From an uncultured Eubacteriales bacterium (GTDB lineage Bacteria; Bacillota; Clostridia; Oscillospirales; CAG-272): 57,620 bases of DNA. Where the stretch lies: NCBI GenBank assembly GCA_949299535.1, contig CASGAQ010000002.1, positions 103,790 to 161,409 of the forward strand. Direction: 5' to 3'. Shown here one piece after another: positions 34,492 to 44,010 of this stretch (positions are counted from its first letter, which is position 1; the number at the start of each line of letters is the position of its first letter). The translations under genes were made by a program, and so were the position numbers. The notes beneath the pieces were generated by a model that saw only the letters and a list, made by a program, of their open reading frames with translations, was not told where the DNA came from and made no database searches.

Positions 34492-34959
34492 ATGGCAAAA
34501 AATACAGGCATTGCTTCCACGGTAGAAAGTCTTGTTACTCCGAAGATAAACGAACTCGGTTTTTCCGTATGGGATGTTGAATATGTCAAGGAGGGCGCGG
34601 AGTGGTATCTGCGTATCACGATAGATTCTCCGAACGGTGTCGATCTTGAATCATGCGAGACTGTTCACAGAGCTATCGAAGAGATAATCGACAAGGCGGA
34701 TCCGATCGAGGATTTTTATTACCTTGAGGTTTCTTCTCCCGGTATTGAAAGAACGCTCAAAAAGCCGGAGCATTTTTCCGTATGCATTGGCGAAACGGTC
34801 GAGATCCGTCTTTTTGCACCGGATAAGAACTGTAAAAAATCATACAGAGGCGTTCTTAGTGCGGCAAACGAAAGCGGTATTGAACTGGAATCCGAAGGTA
34901 CTTTGATAAACGTGGAATATTCTGCCATAGCAAAGGCAAGCACTTATTTTGAATTTTGA
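34492..34959 (+). CDS. rimP: ribosome maturation factor RimP
   Basis: The 155-residue protein is needed for 30S maturation. It has the family features LGFSVWDVEYVKEGAEWYLR, DLESCETVHRAIEEIID, YYLEVSSPGIERTLKKPEH and a C-terminal SH3-like part. AAAGGAGCGGAAT precedes the ATG. It is the first gene of the standard rimP-nusA-rnpM-ylxQ-infB order. Confidence 0.95.
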   Translation: MAKNTGIASTVESLVTPKINELGFSVWDVEYVKEGAEWYLRITIDSPNGVDLESCETVHRAIEEIIDKADPIEDFYYLEVSSPGIERTLKKPEHFSVCIGETVEIRLFAPDKNCKKSYRGVLSAANESGIELESEGTLINVEYSAIAKASTYFEF

Positions 34960-34996
34960 TATTTATATATAGTTTTATTGAAAGGTACGATTAAAA

Positions 34997-36028
34997 ATGA
35001 ATAATGAATTTTTTAACGCCCTTGAAGCTCTCGAAAAAGAGAAAGGGATACCCAAGGAATATATGATAGAAAAGGTGGAGGCTGCTCTTATCTCCGCATA
35101 CAAGAAAGACAACGACGGTAACAGTAATGTCAGAATAGTTATAGATCCTGATAAGAAAGATATAAAAGTTTATCAGCAGAAAACAGTCGTAGAAGAGGTC
35201 ACAGACCCGGATACGGAGATATCGCTTGAAGCTGCAAAGGCTATCAGCCGCAGACACGTTTTGGGAGGCGTTGTTGAAACGGAAGTCAAGACAAAGAACT
35301 TCGGCAGGATAAGCGCGCAGGCGGCAAAGCAGGTCATTATTCAGGGCATAAGAGAAGCTGAACGTTCACGCGCTGTCGAGGCTTACGAGAAGAAGCGAGA
35401 AGAGATAATCTCTGCTATCGTAACAAAAATAGATCCCACAAACGGAAACGTTATCGTAGATACAGGTACAAGCGAAACAGTCCTTCTCAAAGCGGAACAG
35501 ATACCCGGAGAAACATTCAATGTAGGCGACCATATCAAAGTTTTCGTTATGGAAGTCGTAGGTAAGGAAACGATAAGAGGTCCGATAGTTACGCTTTCCC
35601 GTTGCCATGCTTCTTTTGTAAAACGCCTCTTTGAACTTGAAATACCCGAAATTGCAGATGGCACCGTTATCATACACAATGTTTCACGCGAGGCCGGTTC
35701 CCGTACAAAGATATCCGTTTCCAGCCGCAATGAGGATGTTGATGCAGTAGGCGCTTGTATCGGCGCAGGCGGCAGACGTATCTCCGATATCGTGAACGAA
35801 CTCGCCGGAGAAAAGATAGATATCGTAAAATACAGCGAACAGCCGGAAGAATATATAAGAGAAGCGCTTTCTCCCGCAGAGGTAAAATCTGTCGTTATTG
35901 ACGGAGAAAGATCATGCCGTGTTATTGTCGATCCCACTCAGCTTTCTCTGGCAATCGGCAAGGAAGGTCAGAATGCGCGCCTTGCTGCAAGACTTACCGG
36001 CTTTAAGATAGATATCAAGACAGAGTAA
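34997..36028 (+). CDS. nusA: transcription termination/antitermination factor NusA
   Basis: The 343-residue form has an N-terminal RNA-polymerase-binding domain, an S1 domain (about 135-200) and two KH domains (VDAVGACIGAGGRRISDIV and SLAIGKEGQNARLAARLTG). It ends there without the acidic repeats found in proteobacteria, as expected for Bacillota. It promotes pausing and intrinsic termination. The ribosome site GAAAGGTACGATTAAAA is moderate. It is co-directional with rimP and rnpM. Confidence 0.96.
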   Translation: MNNEFFNALEALEKEKGIPKEYMIEKVEAALISAYKKDNDGNSNVRIVIDPDKKDIKVYQQKTVVEEVTDPDTEISLEAAKAISRRHVLGGVVETEVKTKNFGRISAQAAKQVIIQGIREAERSRAVEAYEKKREEIISAIVTKIDPTNGNVIVDTGTSETVLLKAEQIPGETFNVGDHIKVFVMEVVGKETIRGPIVTLSRCHASFVKRLFELEIPEIADGTVIIHNVSREAGSRTKISVSSRNEDVDAVGACIGAGGRRISDIVNELAGEKIDIVKYSEQPEEYIREALSPAEVKSVVIDGERSCRVIVDPTQLSLAIGKEGQNARLAARLTGFKIDIKTE

Positions 36029-36042
36029 AAGGAGGAAAGAAT

Positions 36043-36321
36043 ATGAGTGCCGCTCCAAAGAAGCTTCCCGAACGCAAATGCGTAGGTTGCAATGAAAAAA
36101 GAGCCAAAAACGAGCTTATCCGAATAGTCAGGTGCGCGGATACGGGCAATATTGAGATCGACAGAACAGGAAGAAAAAACGGAAGAGGCGCATATATCTG
36201 TCCTTCCGCCACTTGTTTGAAAAAGGCGAAGAAACGGCTTCCGCAAAATCTCGGCACTCCGATACCAGATGAAATTTTCTACGCTCTGACAAGCGAATTG
36301 GAGAATTATAAAAATGAATGA
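36043..36321 (+). CDS. rnpM: YlxR-family RNase P modulator (RnpM)
   Basis: The 92-residue protein has the YlxR signature RKCVGCNEKRAKNELIRIV, then RKNGRGAYICPSATCLKKAKK. In Bacillus the family binds the RNase P RNA and lowers its activity. It starts 14 bp after nusA with AAGGAGG, and overlaps the next gene by 8 bp, so translation is probably coupled. Confidence 0.93.
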   Translation: MSAAPKKLPERKCVGCNEKRAKNELIRIVRCADTGNIEIDRTGRKNGRGAYICPSATCLKKAKKRLPQNLGTPIPDEIFYALTSELENYKNE

Positions 36322-36658
36322 GAATAATGCGCCCGTAAATGAAAACGATAAGGGAAGAGTCAAACGCTTCACTTTTGCGCTTTCTCTTGCGAGAAAGGCA
36401 GGAAAAGCTCTGTGCGGTACGGAGATAGTTTGCAACGGCATTCGTTCCGGCTCGGTCGTACTCGTCGTTCTGAGCGCCTCCGCTTCTGCAAACTCAAAAA
36501 AGCGTATTTCAAACTGTGCTTCATACTATAATAAAAAAGTTCTATATACAACATTCACTCCGGAAGAGTTGGGAGGCGCCGTCGGAAAGGCGTCGCTTGC
36601 CTGCATAGGAGTGACAGACAATAATTTAGCGTTTAACATTGAACGCAGCCTATACTGA
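36314..36658 (+). CDS. L7Ae/L30e-family RNA-binding protein (YlxQ)
   Basis: The 114-residue protein has the L7Ae core after about 15 residues: FTFALSLARKAGKALCGTEI, SGSVVLVVLSASASANSKKR and the C-terminal ACIGVTDNNLAF. The family binds kink-turn RNA, and YlxQ lies between ylxR and infB across Bacillota. Its exact target is not known. The start overlaps the end of rnpM by 8 bp. Confidence 0.9.
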   Translation: MNENNAPVNENDKGRVKRFTFALSLARKAGKALCGTEIVCNGIRSGSVVLVVLSASASANSKKRISNCASYYNKKVLYTTFTPEELGGAVGKASLACIGVTDNNLAFNIERSLY

Positions 36659-36684
36659 AAAATCAAGAAAGGATGGGGTAGAAT

Positions 36685-39369
36685 ATGGTTTCAAATAAAA
36701 AATACCGAGTAAACAATCTTGCCAAAGAACTTGATATGAAAACAAAAGACTTGATTGAATTTCTCGCCAAATGCGGAATTGAGGGAAAAACCTCTGCCGC
36801 CGTTATAACCCCCGAAGAATTTACTATTCTTTTTGACAAACTTACACTGGAAAATCAAATATCAAATATGGCTTCTTATGTTGCAGGAGACGCATATATA
36901 CCCAAAAAAGCCGTGAAGCCCGCATCTGAAAAAAATGCGGCTAAAGATCAGACGGAAACTTTCGAAAAATCGAAAGAAAATGTTTCCGATAAAAAGGCTG
37001 CTGCCAAAGACACCGTTGTTTCCGCAGCCAAAGATAAAAGAAAAAACACAAAAATTGAAACGGAAAGCAAAGCCGGAAAAGCAGAGAAAGAAAGGACGGA
37101 GATAAAATCCGAAGTTAAACCCGAGGTTAAACCAGAGGTTAAATCCGAAGTAAAGCCGGAAGCAGCCAATGTGACAGAAGTTAATACTTCGGAGAAAACT
37201 ACGACGCAGCAGACACAGCGTAAGGACGATAACAAAAACAACAGATTCTCAACTCCCAACTTCGGAGCGTCAAAAGCCAAACCTGCTTCCAAACAACCTG
37301 TTAAGGAAACCGCCGCTTCCACATCCAAAAACGATACAAGACGCAACCAGACAACGGTCCATATAAAATCTTCTCTTCCCGGAGAAAGCGGACCTGTTCG
37401 TTCAACACGTATAGTCGATACCAGAACGACAAACGTAAATCTTGCGAAATACGACGAAAGACTTGAAAACTTTATTCCGGAATCTGCTCGCAGAAACAAT
37501 ATGGCTCCCGACAGACAGAAGCTTAAAAAGCAGCAAAACAACAATCCGTATGCAAAACGCGAAAAGGGCAAAGTTCCTATGATGAACACTAAAAAAGATG
37601 ATAAGAATAAAAAGGCTCAGCCTATTCAGATAGCTATTCCGGACGAGATCACGGTTGCAGAACTTGCAAAACTTATGAAAGTAACAGCTGCCGAGATCGT
37701 TAAAAAACTGATGATGATGGGCGTTATGGCAACTGTAAATCAGGTAATAGACTATGACACGGCTTATCTTGTCGCGGACGAAATGGGAGCAGTAGTTACA
37801 AAAGAGGTTGTAGTTACCATTGAAGATAAACTCTTTGATGAGATTGAGGATAAGCCAGAAGACCTTGAAACACGCAGTCCCGTTGTCTGCGTTATGGGGC
37901 ATGTCGACCACGGTAAAACTTCGCTTCTCGACGCTATAAGACACACGAACGTGACGACGGGCGAAGCGGGCGGTATCACACAGCACATAGGCGCTTACCG
38001 CGTTAATCTCGACGGTCAGGAGATAACTTTTCTTGATACTCCAGGACATGAGGCGTTTACTGCAATGCGCGCAAGAGGTGCGAAAGCTACTGATATAGCT
38101 ATCATCGTTGTAGCGGCTGACGACGGTATCATGCCTCAGACGATAGAGGCTATCAATCATGCCAAAGCTGCCGGAGTCGACATTATAGTGGCGATAAACA
38201 AGATAGATAAACCCACTGCAAATGTAGAAGCTGTTATGACAGAACTTACAAAATACGATCTCGTTCCCGAAGCATGGGGCGGTGATGTTATATGCGTTCC
38301 TGTTTCCGCTCATACTAAAAAAGGTTTGACCGAACTTCTTGAAAGCGTGCTCATGGTCGCTGAACTAAAAGAACTCAAGGCAAATCCCAAAAGACGTGCG
38401 AAAGGTATCGTTATCGAGTCCAGACTCGATAAAGGCCGCGGTCCTGTTGCTTCGGTTCTTGTTCAGAACGGTACGCTCAAAGAAGGCGAAACGATAATCT
38501 GTGGCACGGCTGTCGGCAGAGTGCGTGCAATGACAGACGAAAGAGGCAAAAACCTCAAATCCGCAGGACCGTCTGTCCCTGTTGAAATCACCGGTCTTGA
38601 CGGTGTTCCTTCCGCCGGCGATGAGTTCAACGTCGTTGAAGACGAAAGAATGGCACGTCAGCTTGCAGATCAGAGAAAAGCAAAAGAAAAAGAGGACATC
38701 TTCAAAGCAAACGCCAAAGTAAACCTCGATGAACTGTTTGCTCAGATCAAAGAAGGCGTCAAGGATCTCAATATAGTAGTAAAAGCAGATGTTAAAGGCT
38801 CTGCGGAGGCTGTTAAGAGTTCTCTTGAAAAACTCTCTAACGAGGAAGTTCGCGTAAATGTTATTCACGTCGGCGTCGGCGGTATCACTGAAAATGACGT
38901 AATGCTTGCCTCCGCCTCAAATGCCCTCATAGTAGGCTTCAATGTTCGCCCCGACAAATCCGCCATGGATTCTGCGACAGAGCAGGGCGTCGATATAAGA
39001 ACATATCGCATTATCTATGAATGTATCAACGAAGTTTCCGCCGCTATCAAAGGCATGCTCAAACCCGTATATCGTGAGAACATTCTCGGTCACGCCGAAG
39101 TAAGACAGACGATCCATGTTCCCGGCGTCGGCACTATCGCAGGTTCATACATTACCGACGGTAAGGTGACGCGTGCTTCTCAAATACGTATCGTGCGCGA
39201 CGGTATCGTTATATTTGAGGACAAAATATCTTCTTTGCGCCGTTTCAAGGACGATGTGAAAGAAGTTGCTTCCGGATATGAATGCGGTATCGGTCTTGAA
39301 AAATTCAACGATATCAAAGAGAATGACGTTCTTGAAGCATTCGTAATGGAAGAAGTAGCAAAGGATTAA
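36685..39369 (+). CDS. infB: translation initiation factor IF-2
   Basis: The 894-residue GTPase brings initiator tRNA to the 30S subunit. There is an IF2N domain at the start ([20 protein letters not shown]). A long Lys/Glu/Ala-rich linker follows with five KSEV/KPEV tetrad repeats (DNA 37105-37164), then a second IF2N domain near residue 330. The G domain has GHVDHGKT at 405-412, DTPGHEAF and NKIDKP, followed by domains II, III and C2. AAAGGATGGGGTAGAAT precedes the ATG. No terminator follows; a glycosidase gene starts 24 bp later. Confidence 0.97.
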   Translation: MVSNKKYRVNNLAKELDMKTKDLIEFLAKCGIEGKTSAAVITPEEFTILFDKLTLENQISNMASYVAGDAYIPKKAVKPASEKNAAKDQTETFEKSKENVSDKKAAAKDTVVSAAKDKRKNTKIETESKAGKAEKERTEIKSEVKPEVKPEVKSEVKPEAANVTEVNTSEKTTTQQTQRKDDNKNNRFSTPNFGASKAKPASKQPVKETAASTSKNDTRRNQTTVHIKSSLPGESGPVRSTRIVDTRTTNVNLAKYDERLENFIPESARRNNMAPDRQKLKKQQNNNPYAKREKGKVPMMNTKKDDKNKKAQPIQIAIPDEITVAELAKLMKVTAAEIVKKLMMMGVMATVNQVIDYDTAYLVADEMGAVVTKEVVVTIEDKLFDEIEDKPEDLETRSPVVCVMGHVDHGKTSLLDAIRHTNVTTGEAGGITQHIGAYRVNLDGQEITFLDTPGHEAFTAMRARGAKATDIAIIVVAADDGIMPQTIEAINHAKAAGVDIIVAINKIDKPTANVEAVMTELTKYDLVPEAWGGDVICVPVSAHTKKGLTELLESVLMVAELKELKANPKRRAKGIVIESRLDKGRGPVASVLVQNGTLKEGETIICGTAVGRVRAMTDERGKNLKSAGPSVPVEITGLDGVPSAGDEFNVVEDERMARQLADQRKAKEKEDIFKANAKVNLDELFAQIKEGVKDLNIVVKADVKGSAEAVKSSLEKLSNEEVRVNVIHVGVGGITENDVMLASASNALIVGFNVRPDKSAMDSATEQGVDIRTYRIIYECINEVSAAIKGMLKPVYRENILGHAEVRQTIHVPGVGTIAGSYITDGKVTRASQIRIVRDGIVIFEDKISSLRRFKDDVKEVASGYECGIGLEKFNDIKENDVLEAFVMEEVAKD

Positions 39370-39393
39370 AAATATATTTTTGTGAGGTATAAA

Positions 39394-41373
39394 ATGAGAT
39401 TCAGACAGGTACATCTCGATTTTCATACGAGTGAAGATATGAAAAATGTAGGCAAAGAGTTTTCACGCGAACAATTTCAGGCGTGTCTGAAAATGGGGCA
39501 TGTCGATTCTATAACACTTTTTTCAAAGTGTCATCATGGTTGGGCATATCACCCCTCCCGCGCTAACAAGATCCACCCGAATCTCGATTTCGATCTTCTT
39601 CGTGAGCAGATATCCGCTGCTCACGAGATAGGCGTAAAAACCCCTGTATATCTTTCCGCCGGCTTTGATGAAAGAACCGCCCGTGTTCGTCCCGAATGGC
39701 TTCTCAGAAACAAGGATCAGACTATCGCATGGACATCTGATTTCACGACGCCCGGATACCACAGATTTTGCTACAATACAGGGTATCTTGAATATTTGCT
39801 CGATCAAGTTGCGGAAGTGTGTCAGAACTATGATGCTGACGGAATATTCCTTGATATGGTACACATTATACCTTGTTATTGCAGCAAATGCGTTCAGGAT
39901 ATGACTGCGCTCGGCATGGATCCGTTTGACGAACAAAACGCATACAAATTTGCGTACGACACATATATAAGATACACAAAACGCGTAAGAGAAACAGTAG
40001 ATAAATACCGTCCCGGATTGCCTGTATTCCACAATGCAGGTCATCTGCCCGTCGGCAATCGTGAGTACGCCTTTGCAAACACTCACCTTGAGCTGGAAAG
40101 CCTGCCTACCGGCGGTTGGGGATACGACCATTTTCCGCTTTCCGCGGCATATGCGAGAACGCTCGGAATGGAATATCTCGGCATGACCGGTAAGTTCCAT
40201 GCGTCATGGGGCGAGTTCGGAGGATTTAAGCACCCAAATGCTCTTCGCTATGAAGCTTCGCTCTCCATTGCAAACGGTGCAAAAGTTTCAATAGGCGATC
40301 AGCTCCACCCCAGCGGCAAAATGGATCCCGCGACATACAGATTAATAGGCGAAGCTTTCGCCGAGGTTGAGGCTAAAGAGCCGTGGCTCGATAATGTAGA
40401 AAGCGTTGCGGATATCGCCATTCTTTCACAGGAGGCGCTTTTCCGCCATATGAATCCTGATATCTGTCCTCCCGGAAAGAAATCTTGGCGAGGCACTATC
40501 GGTGCTTCCAGAATTTTGCTTGAAGGAAAATATCTTTTCGACGTCGTAGACTGTGACGGCGATTTCGACAAATATAAGCTCATAATTTTACCTGATACGG
40601 AAAAACTCGATGACTGCGTTGCAGAAAAACTCCGCGCTTTTGTAAGCGGAGGCGGAAAGATACTTGCTTCGGGTGAATCTGCAACTTATGCCGACGGCAG
40701 AGGCTTTGCCTTTGACCTCGGCGCAGAGTATAACGGCCCTTGCAAGTTCGTTCCGGCATATATCCGTCCTAAATTTGAGATGGACGGACTTTGGGAATCT
40801 GCTTATGCCATATATGAGCCTTCCTCCGATATCACGGCATCCGGAGAGGTCATCGCTTACAGGGAAAATCCGTATTTCAACCGTACGGCTCTCCATTTCT
40901 GCAGCCATGCTCAGACTCCCAATGATCCCTGTAATCTCTATCCCTCTGTAACACTTGGAGCGGACGGCGCGTATATATCGTTCAATATGTTCTCTGAATA
41001 CGCCAACAACGGCGCTTTGATAGCAAAAGAAACGATAAAACATGTGCTTGATGTTCTTCTCGGCGAGGATAAAACTCTTACGACAAATCTGCCTGCTCAG
41101 GGTGTTGTGACGCTTATGGATCAGGCAAACGAACACAGATATGTAAACCACCTTCTGTATGCTTCTCCGGTTAAGCGCGGCAAGAATGTTGAAGTTATAG
41201 AAGATCTTCTTCCAATCTGCGATACTGAGGTTTCGTTGAATATGTACTCGAAGCCGAAAAGAGTATATCTTGCCCCACAGATGAAAGATATTCCTTTTGA
41301 TTACACCGACGGTATACTTACATATACAGTAGAGAAATTCTCCTGCCATCAGATGGTAGTTATAGATTATTGA
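39394..41373 (+). CDS. GH151-like glycosidase (GHL6 barrel plus beta-galactosidase trimerisation-type domain)
   Basis: The 659-residue protein starts MRFRQVHLDFHTSEDMKNVG. The ATG at 39394 has GAGG 6 nt upstream, better than the in-frame GTG at 39382. Residues 1-340 match the hypothetical glycosyl hydrolase 6 barrel (FSKCHHGWAYHPS, DGIFLDMVHI, HNAGHLPVGN). Residues about 375-580 match the amidotransferase-like domain of GH42-type enzymes (ILPDTEKLDD, GGGKILASGES). Characterised relatives of this architecture in GH151 are alpha-L-fucosidases; that activity is only a candidate here. No signal peptide is seen. It follows infB by 24 bp and ends at a terminator. Confidence 0.75.
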   Translation: MRFRQVHLDFHTSEDMKNVGKEFSREQFQACLKMGHVDSITLFSKCHHGWAYHPSRANKIHPNLDFDLLREQISAAHEIGVKTPVYLSAGFDERTARVRPEWLLRNKDQTIAWTSDFTTPGYHRFCYNTGYLEYLLDQVAEVCQNYDADGIFLDMVHIIPCYCSKCVQDMTALGMDPFDEQNAYKFAYDTYIRYTKRVRETVDKYRPGLPVFHNAGHLPVGNREYAFANTHLELESLPTGGWGYDHFPLSAAYARTLGMEYLGMTGKFHASWGEFGGFKHPNALRYEASLSIANGAKVSIGDQLHPSGKMDPATYRLIGEAFAEVEAKEPWLDNVESVADIAILSQEALFRHMNPDICPPGKKSWRGTIGASRILLEGKYLFDVVDCDGDFDKYKLIILPDTEKLDDCVAEKLRAFVSGGGKILASGESATYADGRGFAFDLGAEYNGPCKFVPAYIRPKFEMDGLWESAYAIYEPSSDITASGEVIAYRENPYFNRTALHFCSHAQTPNDPCNLYPSVTLGADGAYISFNMFSEYANNGALIAKETIKHVLDVLLGEDKTLTTNLPAQGVVTLMDQANEHRYVNHLLYASPVKRGKNVEVIEDLLPICDTEVSLNMYSKPKRVYLAPQMKDIPFDYTDGILTYTVEKFSCHQMVVIDY

Positions 41374-41386
41374 TAATAATTAAAAT

Positions 41387-41420
41387 AAAAAGATTCTTCG
41401 CGCAAGTGAAGAATCTTTTT
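41387..41420 (+). terminator. terminator after the GH151-like gene
   Basis: A 13-bp stem AAAAAGATTCTTC/GAAGAATCTTTTT with an 8-nt loop ends in a T-run. It lies 16 nt before the start codon of the next gene, so that gene must rely on read-through or an unseen promoter. Confidence 0.88.
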
Positions 41421-41435
41421 ATGAGAGGGGATAAA

Positions 41436-42587
41436 ATGAATTTTACTTATTTAAAAAATGTGATGGATGATATTACTTCTTGGCGTATACCAGGGTGTGA
41501 TATCGTCGTTATGAAAGATAATGAGGTCGTTTTCAGATATCAGGCGGGATACAGAGATATTGAAAACCATATTCCTGTTTCTCCTGATGATCTTTACTAT
41601 TTGTTTTCAGCAAGCAAGCCTATTACAGGCGCCGCAGCGGTTCTTCTTGCGGAAGAGGGAAAAATAAAATTCGACGATGAAGTTGGAAAATACATTTCAT
41701 CATTTAATGATATAAAAGTTCGCAGAAAAAATGAGGACGGAACATTTACAGAAACTCCTGCCAAACGTCCTGTCAAAATAATCGACCTGCTTACAATGAC
41801 GTCAGGACTTGACTATAATTTGGAAAAAACGTCTATCCTTGAAGTCAGAGAAAAAACATCGGGAAGATGTCCTACCGTTGAAACCGTCGAAGCGATAGGC
41901 AAGGACGGACTTATTTTTGAACCCGGAGAGAGATTCAATTACAGTCTTTCTCTTGATGTTATGGGTGCTGTAATTGAGGTAGCTTCCGGCGAGAAATTTG
42001 GGGACTATTTAAAAAATCGCTTTTTTGAGCCGCTCGGCATGGACAGAACCACATTTAACTTGACGGACGATGTAAAATTGCATATCGCGCCGCTGTATAT
42101 TTTTGATAATGATAAACAGCAGGCTGTGATAAGAAAGGACGGGAATTGCTATATTCTCGGTTCGGAGTTTGAGAGCGGCGGAGCAGGTCTTGTTTCCAGC
42201 GTAGGCGATTATATCAAGTTTACGAATATGCTTACAAATCTTGGTTTGTCAGATAGCGGTAAGAGGATAATGTCCGAAGATGCAGTAAACTTTATGCGTA
42301 CAAACAAGCTCAGTGAAAACCAAATGAAAGATTTTTGGAAAGGCTGGAAATATCTTTCGGGATTTGGATATGGCTGCGGAGTCAGAACTGCCTTGAAGCC
42401 TGATCTTGTACAAGGACATTTTTCTTTCGGTGAGTTTGGTTGGTGCGGCGCTGCCGGTGCTATGGTGATTGCAGATCCCGCGAATAAACTTTCCGTTTTT
42501 TATTCACAGCACATGCTGAACAGTTTTGAATGGATCGTACATCCTAAATTAAGGGAAACAATATACAAAAGCGCAGGGCTTCTTTGA
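41436..42587 (+). CDS. serine hydrolase of the class C beta-lactamase/DD-peptidase fold
   Basis: The 383-residue protein starts at the ATG at 41436 with GAGAGGGG upstream. The catalytic SxxK is S58-A-S-K61 in YYLFSASKPITGAAAV. The second motif reads Y-S-L (ERFNYSLSLDVMGAVIEVAS) instead of the more common YxN. The C-terminal region has FSFGEFGWCGAAGAMVIADP, as in esterase-like members. No signal peptide or membrane segment is seen, so it may be a cytoplasmic esterase or peptidase. Substrate unknown. It lies between two terminators, beside a glycosidase gene. Confidence 0.84.
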   Translation: MNFTYLKNVMDDITSWRIPGCDIVVMKDNEVVFRYQAGYRDIENHIPVSPDDLYYLFSASKPITGAAAVLLAEEGKIKFDDEVGKYISSFNDIKVRRKNEDGTFTETPAKRPVKIIDLLTMTSGLDYNLEKTSILEVREKTSGRCPTVETVEAIGKDGLIFEPGERFNYSLSLDVMGAVIEVASGEKFGDYLKNRFFEPLGMDRTTFNLTDDVKLHIAPLYIFDNDKQQAVIRKDGNCYILGSEFESGGAGLVSSVGDYIKFTNMLTNLGLSDSGKRIMSEDAVNFMRTNKLSENQMKDFWKGWKYLSGFGYGCGVRTALKPDLVQGHFSFGEFGWCGAAGAMVIADPANKLSVFYSQHMLNSFEWIVHPKLRETIYKSAGLL

Positions 42588-42594
42588 GAAAATA

Positions 42595-42624
42595 AAAAAA
42601 TCGATGTTTTTACATCGATTTTTT
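42595..42624 (+). terminator. terminator of the serine hydrolase gene
   Basis: A 12-bp stem AAAAAATCGATG/CATCGATTTTTT with a 6-nt loop, just after the stop codon. Confidence 0.9.
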
Positions 42625-42766
42625 ATTATTGTAAAAAGAACAAACTATGAAGAAGAAATCAGCAGAATTCCACTTTGGGTTATGCTGATTTTATGTCATA
42701 CTGTGTGTCATACTTTTGTCATACCGAACGAAATTTTGACGATTTTACACAGTCCTAACATCGAAC

Positions 42767-42799
42767 AAATCCCCAAAACACAAGGGTTTTTGGGGATTT
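42767..42799 (-). terminator. hairpin at the end of rplM-rpsI
   Basis: A stem AAATCCCCAAAA/TTTTGGGGATTT with a 9-nt loop lies 15 nt beyond the rpsI stop on the - strand. The bases after it on that strand are not a clear T-run, but the A/T-rich base of the stem may serve. It is the most likely end of the rplM-rpsI transcript. Confidence 0.6.
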
Positions 42800-42814
42800 G
42801 AAAATTGAACTTTG

Positions 42815-43219
42815 TTATCTCTTTGAGAACTGAGGTGCGCGACGAGCGGCTTTGAGACCGTACTTCTTTCTTTCTTTCATTCTGGGGTCACGAGTGAGAA
42901 GACCTGCTTTTTTGAGAGCGGGTTTGAATGTTTCGTCTGCTTTAACGAGAGCGCGAGCAACACCGTGACGGATAGCGCCTGCCTGACCGGAAATACCGCC
43001 GCCCTGAGCTGTGCAAACGATATCAAATTTGCCCATTGTTTCTGTAACTGCAAAAGGCTGATTTACGATGAGCTTGAGAGTTTCAAGACCGAAGTAATCA
43101 TCAACATCGCGGCCGTTGATTGTGATGGAGCCTGTGCCGGGATATACACGAACACGAGCAACAGATTTTTTTCTTCTGCCTGTACCGTAGAAGTAAGGCT
43201 TTGCACTTGTATATGTCAT
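42815..43219 (-). CDS. rpsI: 30S ribosomal protein S9
   Basis: The 134-residue S9 has [37 protein letters not shown] and the C-terminal [16 protein letters not shown], whose tail touches P-site tRNA. AAAGGAATTTAAATTAAG precedes the ATG. It follows rplM by 19 bp, the universal rplM-rpsI pair. Confidence 0.97.
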   Translation of the reverse strand: MTYTSAKPYFYGTGRRKKSVARVRVYPGTGSITINGRDVDDYFGLETLKLIVNQPFAVTETMGKFDIVCTAQGGGISGQAGAIRHGVARALVKADETFKPALKKAGLLTRDPRMKERKKYGLKAARRAPQFSKR

Positions 43220-43238
43220 CTTAATTTAAATTCCTTTC

Positions 43239-43670
43239 TCAGTCAACAACAACAGGTATAGGCTGCTGTGCCTGGTGATTGTGTTCAGCGTCTGCGTAAA
43301 CTTTGAGGCGTGTGATGGATTTGTCACCGATGTGGTTGTGGGGAAGCATACCTTTAACAGCAAGCTGCATAGCGAGTTCGGGTCTTGTAGCCATAAGAGT
43401 CTTATAGTCTACGGATTTAAGACCGCCGATATAACCGGAATGACGGTGATAGAATTTCTGTTCGAGTTTTTTGCCTGTGAGAACCGCTTTGGAAGCGTTG
43501 ATGATAATAACATATTCGCCGCAGTCAACATGGGGTGTGAACTCGGGGCGATTTTTACCTCTGAGAATGTTAGCGGCAACAACAGCTACTTTGCCGAGAG
43601 GCATATCCGTAGCGTCAATCACATACCACTTGCGTTCCAGAGTTTCTGCTTTAGCCATGAAAGTGGACAT
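43239..43670 (-). CDS. rplM: 50S ribosomal protein L13
   Basis: The 143-residue L13 has [40 protein letters not shown] and [21 protein letters not shown] keep the first ATG ([12 protein letters not shown]) because GGAGG lies 8 nt before it. L13 is an early assembly protein. Its transcript starts at a consensus promoter and carries a leader hairpin, which fits the known leader control of rplM in Firmicutes. Confidence 0.97.
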   Translation of the reverse strand: MSTFMAKAETLERKWYVIDATDMPLGKVAVVAANILRGKNRPEFTPHVDCGEYVIIINASKAVLTGKKLEQKFYHRHSGYIGGLKSVDYKTLMATRPELAMQLAVKGMLPHNHIGDKSITRLKVYADAEHNHQAQQPIPVVVD

Positions 43671-43701
43671 TTTTTATTCCTCCGTAATAATTTATCAAGC
43701 C

Positions 43702-43733
43702 GGGAAGTATCTAAAATTTCAGCATGACTTCCC
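43702..43733 (-). promoter_or_regulatory. leader hairpin of rplM
   Basis: On the - strand, GGGAAGT pairs with ACTTCCC across an 18-nt loop, between the promoter and the rplM ribosome site. Its position fits an L13-type autoregulatory leader, but I could not match it to the Rfam L13 leader by eye. Confidence 0.5.
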
Positions 43734-43755
43734 ATGCATATTTGCAACGATAGTG

Positions 43756-43784
43756 ATTATATCATTTATTTTACTGAATGTCAA
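43756..43784 (-). promoter_or_regulatory. consensus promoter of rplM-rpsI
   Basis: On the - strand, TTGACA, a 17-bp spacer and TATAAT match the consensus at all 12 positions. It gives a leader of about 75 nt before rplM. The rest of the gap up to prfA (43785-43935) is AT rich and holds nothing else I can name. Confidence 0.9.
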
Positions 43785-43935
43785 TATGTTTTTTGATAAA
43801 TTTTTGGTTTTTTTAATTTACCTTTTGTATATCTCTTTTTTTCTCTTTCTTTCTCGTGTTTTCTCTCTTATTTGAAAGCGTTCCATATGATTTTTTGCCG
43901 CACCATATAGGCTGACTGTTATTTTGATTTTATTA

Positions 43936-43964
43936 TTGAAATTCTTTTGCATTTAGTGTATAAT
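43936..43964 (+). promoter_or_regulatory. promoter of the prfA unit
   Basis: TTGAAA, a 17-bp spacer and TATAAT, divergent from the rplM promoter. The leader to prfA is about 40 nt. Confidence 0.85.
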
Positions 43965-44010
43965 AAACTATAAATACTGTAATATATTCTTAGAATTCAT
44001 GGAGATATAT

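Noticed and set aside
42660..42760. Three copies of GTCATAC near the 3' end of rpsI, a known integration spot for mobile elements in other genera
   Set aside because: No integrase, att duplication or other mobile gene is present and rpsI is intact. The repeats are short.
42604..42801. 65-codon open frame on the + strand after the serine hydrolase
   Set aside because: It starts inside a terminator stem and ends inside another hairpin, with no ribosome site.
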